From Hesseltinella vesiculosa (Eukaryota; Mucoromycota; Mucoromycetes; Mucorales; Cunninghamellaceae), in contig MCGT01000028.1 in assembly GCA_002104935.1 (NCBI GenBank), positions 248,001 through 312,000 on the forward strand: a stretch of 64,000 bases of DNA, written 5' to 3'. Position 1 is the first letter of the stretch; each line of letters starts with the position of its first letter. Under the pieces are notes generated by a model. It had not been told where the DNA came from. It searched no databases and saw only the letters and a program-made list of their open reading frames with translations. The translations under genes were made by a program, and so were the position numbers. Of this stretch, positions 57,272 to 64,000 are shown piece after piece.

Positions 57272-57764
57272 GATTCTTCGATTACTTTTTGAGTTTGCAA
57301 AAAAAAAAAAAGCAAAAAAAAAAACACTGGTCAAACACTTTGGAAGAAAAAAACAGCGGAGCCAGTCAAAAAGTCATTTGCAATTTTGTACCTAACAGCA
57401 CTATATTGATCCGCTTGCAGCACAAGTAGAACCAAGTCACTAGTTGGTCGCTTTTTTCTACAACTGAAGCCATATATGCTACCTTGGATTTATGTACGAA
57501 GCAGGATAAAGAAATACAAGACATGAACTGCTTGGTATAGATAATCACAATGCTTACTAAGGGCAACCGAAGATTAAAATTGCAGAAGAGACTTGAGTTT
57601 GATGGTGGCAGCAAGCCTTGGTGCTTTTAGTTACGATCAGCACAAGTTCTGATTGGCATCGGAGTTTTTCTTTTTTTGCAAAGTGCCGTTGGGAAAGTGC
57701 AACCAATGACAGTCAAGAATTCCTCTCTCTTGTCTTTTTCTCGTGTTAGTTTAGTTCTACCTCC
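57272..57764. other. Divergent promoter region (U2AF2 / DUF202)
   Basis: 493 bp with two A-runs near 57300-57325. Short frames on both strands are unsupported. Confidence 0.45.
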
Positions 57765-58198
57765 ATGAAGCAGGCAAATAAATCTGATTTAATCCGTGGT
57801 CATAGGCGAGAATCAGTATATTTAACCGAGTCAGAATTACAAGATTTGCGAGGTATGTATGCAGTAACCAGGCGTGAACTGTAAATGAATAAATACTAAA
57901 CGAAAGTACAGCAAGACAGCGTACATTTGAAGGTGCCTACTGGAGAACTTCATTAGCTGCATTCTCCACTGGTCTTTTAATTTTGAAAGTCTTCACTCGA
58001 GAATTCTACAAAATTGGAATCACCTTTTTCGCTTTTGGCCTAGCCCTTCTTGCAATTGCACTTTGGCGAAGAAGGACGGCTGGCGATGTATTTGACTTGA
58101 CCATCCCATTTCGAACCAGTGGCAACTGGATAATTCTAACAACGTTGGTTACGCTGGTAGCGTACATTGTTTTATTTGTGCTGTTAATAAACGTTTGA
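57765..58198 (+). CDS. DUF202 small membrane protein
   Basis: Two exons (57765..57852, 57912..58198) encode 124 residues. The DUF202 signature ARQRTFEGAYWRTSLAAFSTG is followed by three transmembrane segments (FYKIGITFFAFGLALLAIAL, WIILTTLVTLVAYIVLFVLL and the earlier SLAAFSTGLLILKVF). In yeasts related proteins are part of, or near, vacuolar SPX-VTC proteins, while stand-alone DUF202 proteins are of unknown function. Its last 15 coding bases overlap those of the convergent CCDC174-like gene. Confidence 0.85.
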
Positions 58199-59120
58199 AG
58201 ATTGTATGTACGTTTGCAAGAGTTCAGTGACTTGATCGTTCAGTTCTCTCGGTCGATTCATGCTTCTTCTTATTTGCGCATGTCTTTCATGGATATATTC
58301 GGCTCTTTTGGCCAGAATGGCCTTTCTACGGTCACTGGACGGCCTAGCTTTCGATCGAGCAGCAGTCGTTTGTTCCCGGAGTTCCTTCAAGTTCCTCATT
58401 TGCTCTTCGCGTTCACCATTGTCCTGTGCAAAGCCGTAATGGCCAACACCAACAGTTCGATTTTCTTGCCGAGAGTCATAATGCCGAATATGTGCTCGAG
58501 ATGCAAAAGAGCTTTCGCTACTATAAATGTCTGCATTGCCATCCAATGTATTTGGCCTTGAGATCTTTTCAAGGGCCCTTTTTCTTACAACACGTGTTCT
58601 GCCGAATTCATCCTCACATTCTACCCATTCATCGTTACGTTTCGAATCTTCGGGTGGGCTGGTTTGTGCATCAGGTTTTTTTCTTTCAAAATCCACAAGC
58701 AGCAATTCCATGTTCTCAAGTTGGTCGGCATCGAAGTGAGCATTGGTCAAGGTATCGTAAAGCTTGGCTTTTTTTTGCAACGAAGACCGGCTTTGTTCAA
58801 AGACATCAGGCTCACTGTCGGCTTGGGAGGATAGCTTCAGCTTCAGCTTCTTCAAAAGTAACAAAGTTTACCATTATTCCTTCGCATTGGCGTTATATCT
58901 TCCTACCTTTTGCTTGCTCTCCAGGCGAAGATGCCTCTTTTCCTCTCGCGGTTGACCACCCGTCCGGCGTTTTTGTTGATGCTCGAGGAGCTCTGCTCTG
59001 AAATTCACATTCTAAAATTATATCTCTGTGGGTTAGTACATGACGGGACTGGCTACCTGAAAAAAGAAAAGGGTGGCCTACTGAGGATGCACTTGTTTCA
59101 ATGACTTGCTTTTGTGACAT
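58184..59120 (-). CDS. CCDC174-like nuclear protein (DUF4078)
   Basis: Three exons (59082..59120, 58907..59011, 58184..58849) give 269 residues. The N-terminus reads SASSNVNFRAELLEHQQKR, matching the family's SxSSLVxLKAEL helix. The middle has FEQSRSSLQKKAKLYDTL, the DUF4078 box is DEWVECEDEFGRTRVVRKR, and the C-terminus is an alpha-helical, Arg-rich coiled coil. Human CCDC174 associates with the exon-junction complex. The middle exon splice was chosen so that RAELLEH lies in frame; another acceptor three codons away is possible. Confidence 0.8.
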
Positions 59121-59277
59121 GTTGGAAGTGAGAGCAAAAAAAAAAAAATAATGAAAGACCGAAAGCGGGACTCGGATTTTGTTGGCACCAGAGGCTTGTA
59201 CCAAAAGTGACGACCAATCTTTGAGCAGGAACAAAGTAGAATGAAAAAAAAAATGCCTTCCTTTCTCTTAAAGAAAA

Positions 59278-60997
59278 ATGAGTGAATCAAGTGCAACAAT
59301 TGGTATTAACTTTGGTACATGCTCGACTTCTATTGGTTACGTAAACAAAGTGAGTTCCTAGAAAGCAGTGTAATTATCCAGGCGACAGTATAATAACCTT
59401 CCATTCTCATTAGGAAGGCCGTGCAGATTGTCTTGCCAACGAAGAAGGCGATCGCCAGATTGCATCTGTTCTTGCTTTCCACGGTCAAGAAGAAGTATGT
59501 CATTACGTGTGTGTAGGCTTACGAATAACTGAATGTTTCTTTTTTTAAAAGGTTGTAGGCTCACAAGCCAAATCTGAAATCCCTCGTCACCCTAAAACCA
59601 CCGTTGCCAACTTCAGAGCTACTCTTGGAAAATCTTTCGCAGACGCCGAAACGTTGCCTGGATCTGCCGCCCCATTGGTTGATAAGAATGGTCTTCCTGG
59701 CTACGAAATCTCCTTTGAGGAATCGTCTCAGACATTTTCTGGAGCCGAGGTCTCTGCAAAGTTTTTGCGCCACATCCGTGAATCTGCTGAAGCTTTCCTT
59801 GGCTGTAAGATTGGAGGTGCTGTGATGGCTGTTCCCTCCTACTTCTCGGAGGAACAACGAAAGGAACTGAAGCAATCTGCTGAGTCTGCTGGTATCAAGG
59901 TTCTTCAATTGATCCATGAATCAGCTGCTGCTGCTTTGGCTTACGACGTTGGCGCTGCTGATCAGGACAAGACTGTCGTTATTTGCGATTTGGGCGCCCA
60001 TTCTTTGGATGTGACCGTGATGACTGTCCGCTCTGGTATCTTCAGTATTTTGGCTACCGCCCATGACGTTAAGCTTGGTGGTGTCTCTTTTGATGATTTG
60101 CTTATTGCCCACTTCGTTACGGAATTCAAAAAGAAGGCCAAGATTGACATTACTGACAATGCCAAAGCCATGGCCAAGTTAAGAGGTGCCGTCGAGGTGA
60201 CAAAGAAGATGTTATCGAGCGCAAACTCTGCTCCCTGTTTTGTGGAATCCTTGGCTGAAGGTGTTGACTTCCACAGCACTATCAACCGAATGAGATTTGA
60301 AATCATGTCTAACAAGGTGTTTGCCAAAATCCAAGATGTCATTCGCCAAGTCCTGTTGAAGGCTGATTTGGATGCTTCTGAAATTGATGAAGTCATTTTG
60401 GCCGGTGGTGCTGCACGTATCCCCAAATTTGCTGTCAAATTGCGCGAAGTGTTCTCCTCCGAAGCTGTTATCCATAACGAAATTGAGTCGGACGAAGTCG
60501 TTGCTCGTGGGTGCGCGATTCAAGGCTCTCTTATTGCTGGCTTTGAGACTGAAGACGTTGACAGCTTGTCTCACCCTATCGTCACACTTGCTCCAACCAC
60601 TCAAAAAGCCATTGGTGTTGTCAACGCTTCAGGTGACTTTGTGCCTGTCATTCCCAAAGGAACTGCTCTTCCTGCTCGTCGTGTCTTACAATTTGCAACC
60701 GCCACCGAACAGACCCATGCATACGTCGCTCTTCATGAAGGTGACCATATCATTGAAAAGAAAGAAATCCCCGTTGAACCTGTCCAAACCGAAGAAGATG
60801 AAGAAGCATACGAAGAAGAACCTGAGATTGTCACCACAGTTTATACTCGACCAGCTGCTCTCTTGGCTGAAGCTATTTTGCCCACGTCAAAATCAAAGAA
60901 TGTTGAAGTCCAAATTACTATAGATGTCAACCGCAAGTTGACCCTCGTTTTACGCGATGGTGAAAACACTGTCAAAGCTGAAGTTCCTTCGATCTGA
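59278..60997 (+). CDS. SSZ1: Ribosome-associated Hsp70-type chaperone SSZ1
   Basis: Three exons (59278..59349, 59414..59494, 59552..60997) encode 532 residues, the size of Ssz1 and shorter than canonical Hsp70. The ATPase fold starts IGINFGTCSTSIGYVN instead of the usual GIDLGTT, and includes AVPSYFSEEQRKEL, DLGAHSLDVTVMTV and VILAGGAARIP. The truncated substrate domain and missing lid are typical. With the J-protein zuotin it forms the ribosome-associated complex that stimulates Ssb at the tunnel exit. Codon use is strongly biased to C-ending preferred codons (GTC, ACC, AAG), in line with high expression. It is divergent from the CCDC174-like gene, with 157 bp between the starts. Confidence 0.95.
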
Positions 60998-61097
60998 ATT
61001 TGACAATCAAGCATACTCCCCTTCTTTCTTTTTCAAGGATAAAAGACGTAATACGTTGCAAACCTTCAATGCAATGCATGTAAAAACATGGCCCGTT

Positions 61098-63999
61098 TTA
61101 TTTTGTGATTTTCAAAATGGGAAGCATAAATTTTGCACGTAGTTTTCTCTCTGTATACACTTCTCGAACTAACGATTGCAATTCAAGGGTGTTGGCCGCT
61201 GTAAAAATGGATCTAAGCAAACATTTTCTGACATTACAACAATCTCCTTTCTTTACCTGAGCTTAAGATCTTGAGTATCCGGAGAATCAGAGTTTCACTG
61301 CCTTCTGGGTATTGCTTGATGCACTGCACTAATTCATGCGATTCAATGCCTATGGACAGGATGGTTCGATCGATATTTTGTCTAACGAGTTGCTGAACAG
61401 ACTTATCCATGTGTGTGTACAAATCAAATAGCCTGTTGGTAAAAAAAAAAAAAAAAAGTATGCATATATATCTTGTCAGCAATGCTCTGGCAAGGTTCCC
61501 TGTCTAATAACTTACACAGACAGCATTGTGGCGTCACGTGAGCAGATAGCCAGGAATAGATCCAAATGCTCGGTTACGGTTTGATCGTTCCATTGGTCGT
61601 TGCATGGGGAGATTGCCTCTTCATTTTGCTCTTTCTCGTGATTTGGAGGTTGCTCTGTGAGCGCAGTCACTGCTTCGACGGAATACAACCTCACTTGCTC
61701 TGCTAACACATGATCGGGTACCCACCGCTTTACAGCGGCAATAGCAGTTGATCGGACCTTGACTTCACTGTCCATACATAAATCCAACAAAGCTTTGACA
61801 CACATTGATCGTACCGTTGGCCTCTGTGATGCTAAGTCACGAAGAACAGATATACACATGACGAAACGATTGGCATGTTCTCGCATGATTTTGCATATTT
61901 GTTCAATCAGTGAGTCGCTCAGTAAAGGTGCTCCTAACAATAGCTTGACAATCGACTTGTCTTTATGGTCCACAGTTTCAAACCCGCGCTCCAGCAATCG
62001 GAATATCCAGTAGAAATAGTCGTGACCACGCTTTTCACCATGACTGATACGTAAGTCATAATAGCGTTCCTCATGCAGCCACGCAAGTGCAAATTCGTAT
62101 CTAGCCCGAAATCAAAATTTCTACTCAATTTTTCTTTGTTCCATTTTGGTCTTACCTTGTGGAAAGATCTTGACAGACAAATGTCAAAAATATTTCCTTC
62201 ACTTCATCGACGCGGTATTCAACTTCACGCAGCCATGCCATGGATGGAATTTGACCTTTAGAGACTTTTTCTGGATCAACTGTACTAAGTTTTGCATCTT
62301 CGTCTTTTACACTGTCGGAAACCTGCTCCGATTCCATAGCATGAGCCAAATCGTGTAACTTGGTACACGATGCAATTGCTTTTACAAAAAGCTTGGAAAT
62401 CATGGCCACCATTAAAGGGGTATTCACGTGCCCTGGTGATGTACTTTGCGGAGCAAGAGCGGCCAATGCTAATTGTGAGGTTGATAGCTGGTGCTGCGTG
62501 ATTTGAATAGAATGCAACACACGTTCCAACGAGTGCTTCAGCAACAATAACTCTTCATCTTTTGATAGAGAAGATGGCACCAAAGCGTAGCCTTCCTGCA
62601 TCTGATGATCCCAACTTTCCTCAGAGTCATTAGCCAAACGCGTACTAGGCACAAGATCTCCTGTCACAGAGCCCAGGTCGACCAGTGACGAGCTTACTGG
62701 AGGCTCAGTTTCTGTTTTATCCAAAAGAGCAGGTTCAAGAGCAAGAGTGGAGGGTGGAATCTAATGCAAATGCGCTCACATCTGTCAATTATCGTCAAAA
62801 CATTCTTCTCAATGTTTACCCATTTGATATGTTCGGAGAAGGATTCCGATGACACCGTCCGTAGGATCGCAGCAGTGAGATCAACGACCATGTTTACTGG
62901 AATGTTCGATATATCGACAATAGGCAGCAACACACTCTTCAACCTTTTGTCTTTCCGCTCACTGGATTCTGCATGCTGTCGCTTCCGTCTACTGTCGTCA
63001 TTGCCATTCCTTAAGCGCAGCTGTAATACAGAAGGGTTTCCACCTAAGACTGAGTACGCACCTAGTAGTTCAGATCGATACGATGCTAGTCGATCAAACC
63101 TTTAAAATATAAATGATTAGATTACTTTTGCCGTAAGAGTCATAGACATATACCTCAGCATTGACGCGATAGCAAGCTTGATGGATTTCTCCACTGTTTC
63201 AGATTCCCATGTTTCGAATCTTTCAGGAACTTTTTTCCCAAGACTAACCAAGGTACCAAGGATGGCCCTTGTGTGTTGAGTGCGCTTCCGTGCAAGGCAG
63301 GGCAATAGGGATATAATTGCAGTTACTACGCTAATGCATCTATTTACACAACAACAAAAAGAAAGTATCAGTAAAGTCATTTTCATTCTACATTGTTGCT
63401 CACTTCTCTTCTCCAGCCAAGTGATCAAGCAACATATCCAGGTGCTTCTTCCCGCTCTCTTCGAGCAATGTTGAGCTGAGCAATCGATGATTAGGTCGAA
63501 TCATGTTCAAAGAAAAAGATTCCTGAAAATGGATATGGGTAAACTTGGTAACAAGTTTTAAATAAATATCATATATTATTATCTTACTTCTGCATCTTCT
63601 TCCTTTTCCTTTTTTGTTTCAAGCACGATGAGTGTTTGCAAGCACTTGAATGCATATAGACGAACGCTTGGGCTTGTATGAGCTATCCATGAAGATTCCA
63701 AATTATCAATCAACAAACGGGTGCAGTCCCGGACTTCTATTTCATTTTCATTCTTGCACCTACAAACCTGATGTTAGATTTATTCTCGCAAAAGAGAGGA
63801 GACACGCTTACAATGTCATAAAAGTCGATGGCAAAATCAAAGCTAACGCTCTAATAATGTTTGTAAGCTGTGTTTCATTGGCTTGTGATGAAAACTTCAG
63901 TAACGTTGATAAGAAGGCAGCCGTCGTGTAAGATGCGGCTTCGATTGGATCATTTATAATTTGTTCGTTGAATAGTTCGATCTGAACCGGCGGATTCAT
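61098..63999 (-). CDS. PTA1: Symplekin/Pta1, cleavage-polyadenylation scaffold
   Basis: Nine exons (63812..63999, 63588..63759, 63404..63522, 63154..63339, 62820..63099, 62156..62760, 61516..62100, 61257..61432, 61098..61198) give 803 residues from an ATG one base inside the window edge. N-terminal HEAT-like repeats contain SFSLNMIRPNHRLLSSTLLE. The DUF3453 region is followed by a Ser-rich linker. The C-terminal block shows WIFRLLERGFETVDHKD, HLDLFLAICSRDATML and LFDLYTHMDKSVQQLVRQNI. It is a scaffold of CPF/CPSF needed for 3' cleavage, with Ssu72 as partner. The short C-terminus (ends RAKFMLPILKITK) suits fungal Pta1. If transcription starts farther upstream, the N-terminus could extend beyond the window. 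Confidence 0.9.
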
Positions 64000-64000
64000 T

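Noticed and set aside
61098..61198. Symplekin gene truncated at its 3' end
   Set aside because: The 803-residue product lacks the animal C-terminal extension, but fungal Pta1 proteins are of about this size, so no truncation is needed to explain it.

Overview
The window reads as nuclear DNA of a filamentous fungus, most likely an early-diverging one (Mucoromycota, Mucorales-like). The genes are split by many short introns (about 50-110 bp) with GTAAGT-type donors. Most proteins are single-copy eukaryotic housekeeping proteins, a mucoralean-type secreted aspartic protease is present, and so is an aromatic amino acid hydroxylase, an enzyme most Dikarya lack. The genus cannot be fixed from sequence alone. 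Exon models were built by hand; in almost every gene the exon lengths sum to an intact reading frame.

Layout. 0-10.5 kb: BOLA3-type and BOLA2-type BolA proteins, RNA polymerase I subunit A12, protein O-mannosyltransferase PMT4, a frameshifted small ORF, an RRT8-like membrane protein, an ML/NPC2 lipid-transfer protein with a 5-nt micro-exon, and phenylalanine 4-hydroxylase. 10.5-19.5 kb is a repeat-rich accessory island. It holds copies of a non-autonomous inverted-repeat element, a histone-H2B-like relic, an SH3-TBC Rab GAP whose predicted start codon lies in an element terminus, a zinc-finger gene of unknown function, and a palindromic CCAAT-containing tandem array that separates this gene from an inverted, truncated copy of its 5' part.

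19.5-29.5 kb is conserved again: GCN2 (15 exons), head-to-head with the CAF-1 large subunit, then the complex I LYR subunit NDUFA6. 29.7-32.7 kb holds poorly resolved ORFs, including a second H2B-like fragment. 32.7-42 kb is a rearranged duplication: purple acid phosphatase plus P2B Ca2+-ATPase, each present as one intact and one broken copy. Between the copies lie a zinc-finger/PD-(D/E)XK-like gene and a 45-bp minisatellite of about 29 units.

42-64 kb is dense and conserved: M20 amidohydrolase, secreted aspartic protease, GPATCH1-like G-patch protein (with a GC-AG intron), Kelch/coiled-coil Tea1-like protein, neuroguidin/Lcp5, U2AF large subunit, DUF202 membrane protein, CCDC174-like protein, Hsp70-type SSZ1, and symplekin/Pta1, whose start codon is one base from the window edge. 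Several of these converge tightly: DUF202 and CCDC174 overlap in coding sequence, and the neuroguidin and U2AF stops are 13 bp apart.

Functionally the conserved genes cover translation and stress control (GCN2, SSZ1), mRNA processing (U2AF, GPATCH1, symplekin), chromatin (CAF-1), ribosome production (A12, neuroguidin), iron-sulfur and respiratory assembly (BolA proteins, NDUFA6), and the secretory pathway and membranes. The novelty is concentrated in the two accessory islands at 10.5-19.5 kb and 29.7-38.7 kb.
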